Source: Polaromonas sp. (lineage in GTDB: Bacteria > Pseudomonadota > Gammaproteobacteria > Burkholderiales > Burkholderiaceae_C). From it: DNA of 50,897 nt. The translations under genes and the position numbers were made by a program. Positions 43,378-50,897 of this stretch are shown in pieces. The stretch covers positions 1-50,897 of the forward strand of contig NZ_JAQSDN010000025.1 of the NCBI RefSeq assembly GCF_029945925.1, written 5' to 3'. Positions within the stretch are counted from its first letter, which is position 1, and each line of letters starts with the position of its first letter. A model generated the notes under the pieces. It made no database searches and was not told the origin of the DNA. It was given only the letters and a program-made list of their open reading frames with translations.

Positions 43378-43398
43378 CCCGCTCAATGAAATTCACCC

Positions 43399-44403
43399 AT
43401 GGCTTATGACCAGCAGCTGTCCCAGGACGAAGTAGATGCGCTGCTGCAGGGTGTCACCGGTGACACCGACGCAGTCACTGCACCGCCACCTCCCCCGCAA
43501 GGTCCGCCGACCTACAACCTCGGCACCGATGATCGCATCGTGCGCAGCCGCATGCACACGCTGGAGGTCATCAACGACCGTTTTGCCCGGCAACTGCGCA
43601 GTGCGCTGCTGACTTTCATGCGGCGCAGCGCCGACATTTCGGTCGGCGCGGTGCAGATCCAGAAGTACGGCGACTTCATCCGGCACCTGCCGGTTCCGGC
43701 CAACATCAACCTCATGCACATGAAGCCGCTGCGCGGCACGGCCCTGTTCGTGTTCGACCCCAAGCTGGTTTTCCTCGTGGTGGACAACCTGTTCGGCAGC
43801 GACGGCCGTTACCACGTCCGGATCGAGGGTCGCGACTTCACCCAGACCGAACAGCGCATCATCAAGCGGCTGCTCAACCTCACGCTGGAAAGTTACGGCA
43901 GCGCGTGGCAGCCGGTCTATCCGCTTGACTTTGAATATGTGCGCTCCGAGATGCACGCCAAACTGGCCAACATCGTGGCACCCAACGAAGTGGTGATCAA
44001 CACCACCTTCCAGATCGAGTTCGGGCCCATTGGGGGCGCGCTCAATGTCTGCATTCCGTACTCCATGATCGAGCCGATCCGGGACCTGCTGTCCAACCCG
44101 CTGCAGGACGAAATCGAAGTTGACAAACGCTGGGTCAAACAGCTGTCGCAGCAGGTGCAAAGCGCCGACGTCGAGCTCAGGGCGCATTTCCTGACCATGC
44201 AGTCGAGCATTGGCCAGCTTCTCAGACTGCAGGCCGGCGACGTGCTGCCTGTGGAGATTCCGGAAACCATCATCGGCAAGGTCAATGGCGTGCCCGTCAT
44301 GGAATGCGGCTACGGCACCTCCAACAACCACTATGCCTTGCGCGTGGAAAAAATGATCCACCACCAAGACAGCGACTCCAGCAAGGGAAAAGACCATGAG
44401 TGA
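43399..44403 (+). CDS. fliM: Flagellar motor switch protein FliM
   Basis: A 334-residue FliM. The N-terminal CheY-binding peptide is LSQDEVDALLQG (residues 7-18), the middle CheC-like domain follows, and the C-terminal SpoA domain starts near residue 255 (VELRAHFLTMQSSIGQLLRL). It forms the rotor C-ring with FliG and FliN and reverses the motor on CheY-P binding. Overlaps fliN by 8 bases. Confidence 0.97.
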   Translation: MAYDQQLSQDEVDALLQGVTGDTDAVTAPPPPPQGPPTYNLGTDDRIVRSRMHTLEVINDRFARQLRSALLTFMRRSADISVGAVQIQKYGDFIRHLPVPANINLMHMKPLRGTALFVFDPKLVFLVVDNLFGSDGRYHVRIEGRDFTQTEQRIIKRLLNLTLESYGSAWQPVYPLDFEYVRSEMHAKLANIVAPNEVVINTTFQIEFGPIGGALNVCIPYSMIEPIRDLLSNPLQDEIEVDKRWVKQLSQQVQSADVELRAHFLTMQSSIGQLLRLQAGDVLPVEIPETIIGKVNGVPVMECGYGTSNNHYALRVEKMIHHQDSDSSKGKDHE

Positions 44404-44869
44404 AGACAGCAAGCAAGAGCCGGCGGCGGAACTGGACGACTGGGGCAGCGCGCTCGCCGAGCAGGCGCTCGCCTCCGCACCTGAACCTGCCCCTGAACCT
44501 GCACCCGCCCCTGTTGCGCCGCCTCCGGCGCCCGCGGTACCGTCCACACCGGCCGGCGAGCGGGTTTTCCAGCCGCTGCAGAGCCAAGCGGGTTCTGACA
44601 TCGCAAGGGGCGACATCGACAGGGTGCTGGATGTTCCTGTCCAGCTGACCGCTGAACTGGGACGCACGCGCATCACCATCAAGAGCCTGCTCCAGCTGTC
44701 GCAGGGCTCGGTTGTCGAACTGGACGGCCTGGCGGGGCAGCCGATGGATGTTTTCATCAATGGTTACCTGATTGCACAAGGGGAAGTGGTGGTTGTCAAC
44801 GACAAGTTCGGCATCCGCCTGACCGACATCATCACGCCGTCCGAACGCATGCAGAAACTGAACCGATGA
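44396..44869 (+). CDS. fliN: Flagellar motor switch protein FliN
   Basis: A 157-residue FliN: a Pro/Ala-rich first half (residues about 20-60) and a C-terminal SpoA domain (DVPVQLTAELGRTRITIKSL, then GSVVELDGLAGQPMDVFING). C-ring component and export docking site. Overlaps fliO by 4 bases. Confidence 0.96.
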   Translation: MSEDSKQEPAAELDDWGSALAEQALASAPEPAPEPAPAPVAPPPAPAVPSTPAGERVFQPLQSQAGSDIARGDIDRVLDVPVQLTAELGRTRITIKSLLQLSQGSVVELDGLAGQPMDVFINGYLIAQGEVVVVNDKFGIRLTDIITPSERMQKLNR

Positions 44870-45336
44870 GCCGGCCGGACCTCCGCGCACTGGCCGCCAC
44901 CGCGCTGGCCTGCGTCAGTTTTTCAGCCGGTGCGGTGTTGCCGACCGTTCCCACAGCGGCGGCAGAACCCGTGCGCTCATTCGGCGCCGCCGGCCTGCTG
45001 CAGGCTGGCCTGGGCCTGGCCGTGGTGCTTGCCCTCATCTTTCTCTGCGCCTGGGCCGCACGGCGCTTCGGCCTGCCGCAGGCCGGCGGCGGCCGCCTGC
45101 TGAAGGTGGTGTCCAGTGCCATGGTGGGCCAGCGCGAACGCGTGGTGGTCGTGGAAATCGGCGGCTCGTGGCTGGTGCTCGGCGTCGCCGCGGGCCAGGT
45201 CAGCGCACTGCACACCATGCCGGCCGGAAAGTTATCCGACACCAACGCGGCGCCCATGTTCAGCGGCATGGAGGGCGCGGGGGCCTTCTCCCAGAAACTG
45301 CTTGAATCCCTGAACAAACTCAAGAAGCGGGACTGA
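44866..45336 (+). CDS. fliO: Flagellar biosynthesis protein FliO
   Basis: A 156-residue membrane protein with an N-terminal signal-like segment ([19 protein letters not shown]), one membrane helix ([20 protein letters not shown]) and the cytoplasmic FliO domain ([20 protein letters not shown]). Helps assemble the FliP ring. Ends 2 bp before fliP. Confidence 0.93.
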   Translation: MSRPDLRALAATALACVSFSAGAVLPTVPTAAAEPVRSFGAAGLLQAGLGLAVVLALIFLCAWAARRFGLPQAGGGRLLKVVSSAMVGQRERVVVVEIGGSWLVLGVAAGQVSALHTMPAGKLSDTNAAPMFSGMEGAGAFSQKLLESLNKLKKRD

Positions 45337-45338
45337 GC

Positions 45339-46106
45339 ATGCGCCCTGTTCGCCTGCCGGGCCGCGCGGCCCTGCTGCCCCTGATGTTTGTGCTGCTGTG
45401 GCTGTTGTGGCCCGCGCTGGCATCGGCCCAGGGCCTGCCCGGCATCACCAGCACGCGCGGCCCCGGCGGCAGCCAGACCTGGTCGCTGACGGTGCAGACC
45501 ATGGTGCTTCTGACCTCATTGTCGTTTCTGCCGGCGCTGCTGCTGTCCATGACCAGCTTCACCCGCATTCTCATCGTGCTGGGCCTGCTGCGCACGGCCA
45601 TTGGCACGCAGTCGGCCCCGCCCAACCAGATCCTCGTCGGCCTGTCGCTGTTCCTGACTTTTTTCGTGATGTCGCCGGTGTTCGACAAGGTCCACAGCGA
45701 GGCTTACAAGCCTTTTGCCGAAAACCGGATCAGCGCCGAGCAGGCACTCGAACGCGGGATCGCGCCCTTCAAGCAATTCATGCTCAAACAGACCCGCGAG
45801 GCCGACCTGGCGCTGTTCGCCAAACTTGCCAATGCGCCGTCCATGGAAGGCCCGGAACAGGTGACCTTGCGCATCTTGCTGCCGGCCTTTGTGATCAGTG
45901 AGCTCAAAACCGCCTTCCAGATCGGCTTCACCATCTTTCTGCCCTTTTTGATCATTGACCTGGTCGTCGCCAGTGTGCTGATGTCCATGGGCATGATGAT
46001 GGTGCCACCTGCGACCATTTCGCTGCCCTTCAAGCTGATGCTGTTTGTGCTGGTGGACGGCTGGCAGCTGCTGATAGGCGCGCTGGCGCAGAGCTTCTAC
46101 ACCTAG
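45339..46106 (+). CDS. fliP: Flagellar export gate protein FliP
   Basis: A 255-residue FliP. It starts with a cleavable signal peptide ([19 protein letters not shown]) and has four membrane helices with family blocks [20 protein letters not shown] and [20 protein letters not shown]. Five copies form the core of the export gate with FliQ and FliR. Confidence 0.97.
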   Translation: MRPVRLPGRAALLPLMFVLLWLLWPALASAQGLPGITSTRGPGGSQTWSLTVQTMVLLTSLSFLPALLLSMTSFTRILIVLGLLRTAIGTQSAPPNQILVGLSLFLTFFVMSPVFDKVHSEAYKPFAENRISAEQALERGIAPFKQFMLKQTREADLALFAKLANAPSMEGPEQVTLRILLPAFVISELKTAFQIGFTIFLPFLIIDLVVASVLMSMGMMMVPPATISLPFKLMLFVLVDGWQLLIGALAQSFYT

Positions 46107-46119
46107 GGATGAACTGGAT

Positions 46120-46389
46120 ATGACACCCGAATCAGTCATGACGCTCGGCTACGAGGCCATGAAGCTGGCGCTGCTGCTGGGCGCCCCGCTGCTGCTGGTG
46201 GCACTGGTCACCGGTTTGCTCATCAGCCTGTTCCAGGCGGCCACGCAAATCAACGAGATGACGCTGTCCTTCATCCCCAAGCTGCTGGCGGTGTTCGCCA
46301 CCCTGGTGTTGGCCGGGCCCTGGATGCTCAACTCGGTGGTCGACTACATGCACAACCTGTTCTCGTCGATTCCGCAAATCATCGGGTGA
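46120..46389 (+). CDS. fliQ: Flagellar export gate protein FliQ
   Basis: An 89-residue FliQ with two membrane helices and the signature SLFQAATQINEMTLSFIPKL. Export gate subunit. Overlaps the fliR ATG by one base. Confidence 0.97.
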   Translation: MTPESVMTLGYEAMKLALLLGAPLLLVALVTGLLISLFQAATQINEMTLSFIPKLLAVFATLVLAGPWMLNSVVDYMHNLFSSIPQIIG

Positions 46390-47183
46390 TGCCCGCGATT
46401 GTTTCGGTCACCTCGGACCAGCTCAACCTCTGGCTGCTGGCTTTTCTCTGGCCCTTTGTGCGCATGCTGGCGCTGATCAGCACGGCGCCGCTGTTCAGCG
46501 AACGTGCCGTGCCGCGCTCGGCCAAGGTCGGCCTGGCCGCGCTGCTGGCGATCGTGGTCTCGCCCACCTTGGGCGCCATGCCCGCCGTGCCGCTGATGTC
46601 CGTGGGCGGCTTGTGGATCATGGTGCAGCAGGTGCTGATAGGCGCGGCGATCGGGTTTTCCATGCGCCTGGTGTTTGCCATGGTGCAGGCGGCCGGTGAA
46701 TATGTGGGCCTGCAAATGGGCCTGTCTTTTGCATCTTTTTTCGACCCGACCAGCGGGGGCAACACCATGGTGCTGGCGCGTCTGCTCAATGTGATAGCCA
46801 TACTGCTGTTTCTGGCGGTGGACGGCCACCTGATGCTGATCATGGTGCTGGTCCAGAGTTTTCAGGTGCTTCCGGTGTCCGACGCGCCGCTGGCGGCCGG
46901 TGGCTGGTTTCTGCTGGCCTCGGCCGGCGGCCATGTGATCTCGGACGGGCTGATGCTGGCCCTGCCGCTGATCGCCATCTTGCTGACCCTGAACCTGGCC
47001 ATGGGCATCCTGAACCGGGTGTCTCCCCAGTTCAGCATTTTCGCGGTGGGTTTCCCCATCACGCTGCTGGCCGGCATGGCCATGCTGCAGCTCCTGATGC
47101 AATACCTGGGGCCGTTTCTGGAGCCACGTTTTGCGGCGACTTTCACGTCCATCCTGGAGTTTCTGGGGGCACTGAGGTCCTGA
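46389..47183 (+). CDS. fliR: Flagellar export gate protein FliR
   Basis: A 264-residue FliR with about six membrane helices (LNLWLLAFLWPFVRMLALIS, GLQMGLSFASFFDPTSGGNT). The ATG at 46389 is chosen over the adjacent GTG at 46386 because it overlaps the fliQ stop in the usual TGATG form. Last gene of the fli operon; it converges with flgL across a repeat-rich gap. Confidence 0.96.
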   Translation: MPAIVSVTSDQLNLWLLAFLWPFVRMLALISTAPLFSERAVPRSAKVGLAALLAIVVSPTLGAMPAVPLMSVGGLWIMVQQVLIGAAIGFSMRLVFAMVQAAGEYVGLQMGLSFASFFDPTSGGNTMVLARLLNVIAILLFLAVDGHLMLIMVLVQSFQVLPVSDAPLAAGGWFLLASAGGHVISDGLMLALPLIAILLTLNLAMGILNRVSPQFSIFAVGFPITLLAGMAMLQLLMQYLGPFLEPRFAATFTSILEFLGALRS

Positions 47184-47203
47184 GGACTGCAGACGCGCTG
47201 GCT

Positions 47204-47326
47204 GCCCTCACCCCTGCCCTCGCCCAGGGGGAGAGGGAGCAAGAAGGGTGGCCTCCCACCTCCCGTCTTTTTTTCCATCTCCCTCTCCCTCTCCCTCTCC
47301 CTCCGGGAGAGGGCGGGGGTGAGGGC
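47204..47326. repeat. Inverted repeat with hexanucleotide tract between fliR and flgL
   Basis: The outer arms GCCCTCACCCC...GCCCTC and their inverse (GAGGGCGGGGGTGAGGGC, one mismatch) enclose a TCTCCC tandem tract (47279-47304) and GGGAGAGGG. This resembles the interior of the MITE-like element at 13997-14180 but lacks its terminal repeats. The gap 47184-47429 holds only this and the dispersed repeat copy 6. A bidirectional terminator role is possible. Confidence 0.65.
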
Positions 47327-47361
47327 CGGCCCCAGACCGCACACGGCCGCATTTTCAAGCC

Positions 47362-47415
47362 AAATCGGACGCCAGCTCTTTATCCACGGGTGCCATCAGC
47401 TATGAATTATATAGC
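47362..47415 (-). repeat. Dispersed intergenic repeat, copy 6 (inverted)
   Basis: On the minus strand this copy reads GCTATATAATTCATAGCTGA, then TGGCACCCGTGG, then AAAGAGCTGGCGTCCGATTT. It lies 14 bases past the flgL stop codon, and is the most diverged copy. Confidence 0.7.
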
Positions 47416-47429
47416 AATAAAGAGGAGGT

Positions 47430-48659
47430 CTACAGGTAGTTGAACAGCGCAATCTGCTGGATCTTGACAAAAGTCTGCTGGCTGGCCTGCAGCGCGGTCT
47501 GGCGCTGGTAAAACTCCGCGATGGCCGCGGCGTAGTCCAGGTCCTGCAGGTCGGACAGGTAACTCTTGTCCGCCAGCTTGCGGCTGTCGCCGGTGACCTG
47601 CAGCGCGTCGAGCTCCTGCAGGCGCGAACCCACCGAGGAACGCACCGTCAGCACGTTGTCATGCGCGTTGGTGATCTTGACGTTGCCTGTGCTCAGGGCA
47701 TTGAGCAGCTGGGCCTTGGCCGCCGGCGCGCCGGTATCCACCGGCACCTTCAGGGCCTTGATCACGTCGTTGATGGCCTCAAACACATTGGTGCCTGCAT
47801 TTTTGGCGGTGGCGACGCTGAAGCTGTCGCCGGCAGCCGGCTCGCCGCTGATGCTGATTTGCAGGCCACCGAAGCTGATCGCGCTGCCCGCGGTGTAACC
47901 GGTGGACGCGCTCGTGACCGGTGGCTGTGACCTGGTCGTCACCGTGTAGTTGTTCGCGTCCACGAAATTGATTTCAAAATCCTGGCCGTAACTTGTGTTC
48001 GAAACATCCACCACGCTCACCGAGCTGAACACGCCGCTGCCGGCATTGGGCGCCGACGAGGAACTGGCCGGCGATGCGCTGACGTAACCCGCACCACCCT
48101 GCACCGACTGGAAAATGCTGCGGCCGTCGTCCGCACCGGCCATCTGGCGCGACACATCAACCTGCACCATGCGCTGGCCCTGGTCACCGTTGTACTTCAT
48201 GCTGCCGTCGGCCTGCAAGGTAAAGGGCGCGGAGCCGCTCTTGAAGCCGGCGAACAGAAACTGGCCGTTGCCGTCGTCGCTGTTGGCCAGGCCCTGCAGC
48301 TGGTCCATGCTGCTTTGCAGGGTGCCGGCGATGGTCGCACGGTCGACATCGGTCAGGGTGCCGTTGCCAGCGGCGATCAACTGGGTCTTGATGCTCTGCA
48401 TCACCGTGGTGACGCTTTGCAAGGCGTTTTCTTCCAGCGTCAGGCTTTGCACCGCATGGCCGCGGCTGGCCGCGTACTGCGCATTGAGGGCGATGGATTG
48501 CGACACGGCCAGCGCGCGGGTGGCGCCCAGCGGGTCGTCCGATGGTGCCAGGATTTTGGTGCCGGCGCCCAGCTGCTGTTGCACGCGCAGAAGGCTACTC
48601 TGCTGCCCGCCCATGGCGACGCGGCTTTGTTCATAAAAAGATTGTGTGCTGACACGCAT
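47430..48659 (-). CDS. flgL: Hook-filament junction protein FlgL
   Basis: A 409-residue FlgL (HAP3). D0/D1 halves are at the N-terminus (RVSTQSFYEQSRVAMGGQQS, then SDDPLGATRALAVSQSIALN) and the C-terminus (LQDLDYAAAIAEFYQRQTAL, ending IQQIALFNYL). A flagellin-like fold. It follows flgK by 23 bp. Confidence 0.96.
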   Translation of the reverse strand: MRVSTQSFYEQSRVAMGGQQSSLLRVQQQLGAGTKILAPSDDPLGATRALAVSQSIALNAQYAASRGHAVQSLTLEENALQSVTTVMQSIKTQLIAAGNGTLTDVDRATIAGTLQSSMDQLQGLANSDDGNGQFLFAGFKSGSAPFTLQADGSMKYNGDQGQRMVQVDVSRQMAGADDGRSIFQSVQGGAGYVSASPASSSSAPNAGSGVFSSVSVVDVSNTSYGQDFEINFVDANNYTVTTRSQPPVTSASTGYTAGSAISFGGLQISISGEPAAGDSFSVATAKNAGTNVFEAINDVIKALKVPVDTGAPAAKAQLLNALSTGNVKITNAHDNVLTVRSSVGSRLQELDALQVTGDSRKLADKSYLSDLQDLDYAAAIAEFYQRQTALQASQQTFVKIQQIALFNYL

Positions 48660-48682
48660 TGTGGATTCCTCGGGTGTGGCGC

Positions 48683-50671
48683 TTAACGGATGCCAAGCAC
48701 CGCGTCAAACATGGTGGACGCCGTCTGGATCACTTTGGCATTGGCCTGGTACATCTGCTGGAACATCAACAGGTTGGCGGTTTCCTCGTCCTGGTTGACA
48801 CCCGACACGGACTGCTGGGCAGACCGGATTTGGGTGGTCAGGCTGGTCTGGGCGGTACCGGCGATCTGGATCTGCCGTGCCTTGTTGCCGACGCTGCTGA
48901 CCAACTGCGCATACGCGTCGTTGAAGCTGGCCGACCCCTTTCCCATGGTTTTCTTGGTTTGCAAGGCGCCCAGCAGCAAGGCATTGCTGCCATCGGAAAC
49001 GCCACCGCTGTTTTTCTCCACGGTGAACCGGTCGCTGTTCGAAGGCGTGCCGCTGATGGTGACGGTGATGCCATTGAAACTCATGGTCGCCCCCGGCGAA
49101 TACGTGACGGGAGCGCCCGCGGCATAGGGGCTTGCAGGGTCGGGCACACCGTTGGCGGGTGTCACGGTGACGGCGGCTCCAGCCGGAAAACCCGACAGCT
49201 GATTGGTGGCACTGTTGTAGGTCAGTGTCACCGTGGCCGCCAGCGGTGTCGCCAGGTAGGCCGCGTCGACTTTTCCGGCGCTGATGGCGCCGCTGCCCTG
49301 GTTGCCGGCGGTGTTGCCGGTCACGACGGGCGAGGCCGCCGCGATTCTGGCCGGGTCGGACACCAGCACCGACAGGTCGCGTGCGCCGGTGCGGGTGGGC
49401 TGGATCAGGAAAGAATCACCCGGTGCGCCGGCGCCGCTGGCCAGCGTCAGGGTGACGCCGTCGAAGGTGGTGGTATCCGCAGGCGCTGCGCCGGGAAAAC
49501 CAGCTGTCAGGGGAAGGGCCTGGTTGTCCGACAGCCGCGTCAGGGTGTAGGCCGGGCCGGCGGTCACGTCCAGGCGGTAGTCGCTGGTGGTCAGCTGGCT
49601 GCTGTCGGAAAAAGACGGCGTCAACACCAGGTTGCCTGTGTTCTTGCTGTTCGACAGCACACCGGGGCTGGCCTGCGAAAAGAAATCAGAACCCAGAACA
49701 CCATTCAGATCAATGCCGAGGTTATGCTGGGCATTGAACGTATCGGCCAACGCAATCGCCATGCGGCCCAGCGAGTTTTGCGCCGGGGCCAGCGTTTCGC
49801 TGCGAAATTGCAGCAGCCCGCCGAGTGAGCCGCCGCCGCCGAGCATGCTGTCCTGCAGTTGCACGGCATTTCCGGCAGCGTTGACCACCGCGACAATGGT
49901 GCGGGCGGGATCGCCCGACGATGACACCGCCGCCAGCTTGGTGGCCCTGTCGCCCAGTACCAGGGTCTGTCCGTTGCCAATAAAGATGTTGTACTGGCCG
50001 CCGTCCTGCACCACCAGCTTGGTGCCGATCAGCTGTCCCAATTCATTGACCAGTTGGTCCCGTTGATCCAGCAGGTCATTGGGCGCCTGTCCGCCAGTGG
50101 CATTGCTGAGCATGGCCACTTGCTTGTTCAGGCTGGCGATCTGCTCGGCATAAGTGTTGATCTGCTCGACACTGCCGGCAATCTGGTCATTGACGCTTCC
50201 GTTGAGGCCGGTCAGGTACTGGTCCATGGACCGGAACTGGTTGGCCGTGGCTTGGGCGGAACTGATCAGTTGCTGCCGGGCCGCCGGATCGGCCGGGGTG
50301 TTGGCCACCGCCTGGATATTGGTGAACAGGGACTGCAGTTGGGGTGCCAGGCCCGCTTTCTGATCGGCCAGCAGGTTGTCGATCTGGCTGATCTGCGTGT
50401 AGTAGGTGGTCAGCGACTGGTTCAGGGACTGTGCCTGGTTGAGCTGCGACGCCAGGTACTGGTCGTAGCTGCGTGTCACGTCACCCACCTTCACACCGCT
50501 GCCGAAGAACCCGACGCTTGGGCTGTAAATGCCGCCATTCGATGCAACTTGCGCGGCCTGGCGGCTGTAGCCGGGGGTATTGACGTTGGCGGTATTGTGG
50601 CCGGTGGTCACCAATGCAGCCTGGGCGGCATTGAGACCGCTCAGGCCGGTATAAAACATGCTATTCGACAT
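48683..50671 (-). CDS. flgK: Hook-filament junction protein FlgK
   Basis: A 662-residue FlgK (HAP1): N-terminal rod/hook-like segment (MFYTGLSGLNAAQAALVTTG, then HNTANVNTPGYSRQ) and C-terminal segment (SGVNQDEETANLLMFQQMYQ, then ANAKVIQTASTMFDAVLGIR). It is larger than E. coli FlgK (~547) because the middle (residues about 320-560) has additional beta-rich modules such as FDGVTLTLASGAGAPGDSFL and FNGITVTISGTPSNSDRFTV. Joins hook and filament together with FlgL. Confidence 0.96.
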   Translation of the reverse strand: MSNSMFYTGLSGLNAAQAALVTTGHNTANVNTPGYSRQAAQVASNGGIYSPSVGFFGSGVKVGDVTRSYDQYLASQLNQAQSLNQSLTTYYTQISQIDNLLADQKAGLAPQLQSLFTNIQAVANTPADPAARQQLISSAQATANQFRSMDQYLTGLNGSVNDQIAGSVEQINTYAEQIASLNKQVAMLSNATGGQAPNDLLDQRDQLVNELGQLIGTKLVVQDGGQYNIFIGNGQTLVLGDRATKLAAVSSSGDPARTIVAVVNAAGNAVQLQDSMLGGGGSLGGLLQFRSETLAPAQNSLGRMAIALADTFNAQHNLGIDLNGVLGSDFFSQASPGVLSNSKNTGNLVLTPSFSDSSQLTTSDYRLDVTAGPAYTLTRLSDNQALPLTAGFPGAAPADTTTFDGVTLTLASGAGAPGDSFLIQPTRTGARDLSVLVSDPARIAAASPVVTGNTAGNQGSGAISAGKVDAAYLATPLAATVTLTYNSATNQLSGFPAGAAVTVTPANGVPDPASPYAAGAPVTYSPGATMSFNGITVTISGTPSNSDRFTVEKNSGGVSDGSNALLLGALQTKKTMGKGSASFNDAYAQLVSSVGNKARQIQIAGTAQTSLTTQIRSAQQSVSGVNQDEETANLLMFQQMYQANAKVIQTASTMFDAVLGIR

Positions 50672-50751
50672 TAGGCTGGCCTTTCAAGGCGGCGACTGTT
50701 ACCCGGTGACTCCGGTGACCCGGTGGCGTTTTTCGACCGCTTCTGAAATAG

Positions 50752-50778
50752 ATAACGACACTTCCCCGGAAAACTTGA
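50752..50778 (-). promoter_or_regulatory. Candidate sigma-28 promoter of flgKL
   Basis: On the minus strand TCAAGTTT, 11 bases, then GTCGTTAT. The -35 matches 7 of 8 with the exact sigma-28 spacer, but the -10 matches only 5 of 8. It is about 80 bp before the flgK start. Confidence 0.4.
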
Positions 50779-50838
50779 GGATGAAGCAAGCGCCCGTTTG
50801 CAGAAAACTTCAGCCTCAATACCCCGGGAAGTCATGAA

Positions 50839-50897
50839 CTAGAACGTTTCCCAACTGCCACCGGCCGCAGCCAATTCGCCGGCCGGTGCAGCGGGCT
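50839..50897 (-). CDS. C-terminal end of a flagellar gene, possibly flgJ
   Basis: Only 18 codons plus the TAG stop are in the window (…PAGELAAAGGSWETF). By gene order, flgJ is expected directly upstream of flgK, but the visible sequence is too short to identify. Confidence 0.4.
   Translation of the reverse strand, partial: PAAPAGELAAAGGSWETF

Noticed and set aside
47279..47304. TCTCCC tandem tract considered as a CRISPR or phase-variation repeat
   Set aside because: Six-base uniform units without spacers are not a CRISPR array, and the tract is not within or directly before a gene start.

Overview
The window looks like a chromosomal segment of a betaproteobacterium of the Comamonadaceae (Polaromonas/Rhodoferax/Acidovorax-like). 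This is inferred from the high-GC coding style, an FlhDC-controlled flagellar regulon, the leucine-degradation (liu) gene neighbourhood, a DctPQM transporter, and several intergenic repeats that I associate with this family. No rRNA, tRNA, CRISPR array, complete insertion sequence or prophage was seen.

Left part (1-22 kb). The window opens inside a visibly AT-richer gene for a large two-part P-loop ATPase that looks acquired. A broken and an intact YciI-like gene, a secreted cupin and a LysR regulator follow. Next is a minus-strand unit coding for a HAD phosphatase, both subunits of a thiamine-diphosphate E1 dehydrogenase, and a TRAP transporter (dctQ, dctM, dctP) that ends in a clear terminator. 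Then come a YchJ-like protein, a rhodanese, and an acyl-CoA/acetyl-CoA block: acyl-CoA dehydrogenase, short-chain dehydrogenase, thiolase, aceK, carbonic anhydrase, isovaleryl-CoA dehydrogenase and thioesterase. The block is headed by a MerR regulator (probably LiuR) with two palindromic operators, one of them also serving a divergent metallo-beta-lactamase-fold gene. Together these genes suit leucine/isovalerate and short-chain acyl-CoA catabolism feeding acetyl-CoA, with AceK controlling the glyoxylate branch point.

Right part (21-51 kb). A motility island contains flhDC-motAB-cheY-cheA followed by an unusual HTH-receiver protein; fliC-flaG-fliD-fliS-fliT plus a second fliK-like gene and a stand-alone FlhB C-terminal-domain gene; fliE divergent from fliFGHIJK-fliLMNOPQR; and flgK-flgL convergent on fliR. 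Master regulator, motor, switch, export gate, hook-filament junction and filament genes are all present. Rod and hook genes, flhBA and fliA lie outside, as does the rest of the chemotaxis operon.

Intergenic DNA is rich in small elements: six copies of a ~55-bp dispersed repeat, a 184-bp MITE-like element with 16-bp perfect terminal inverted repeats, a 167-bp inverted-repeat element that supplies a stop codon to the rhodanese gene, a bulky repeat inside the TRAP operon, and a decayed toxin-antitoxin locus inside the flagellar region. The least explained protein is the left-edge ATPase; the best non-coding leads are the MITE-like elements, the repeated 20-bp box near fliC and fliE/fliF, and the FliK2-FhlB pair.
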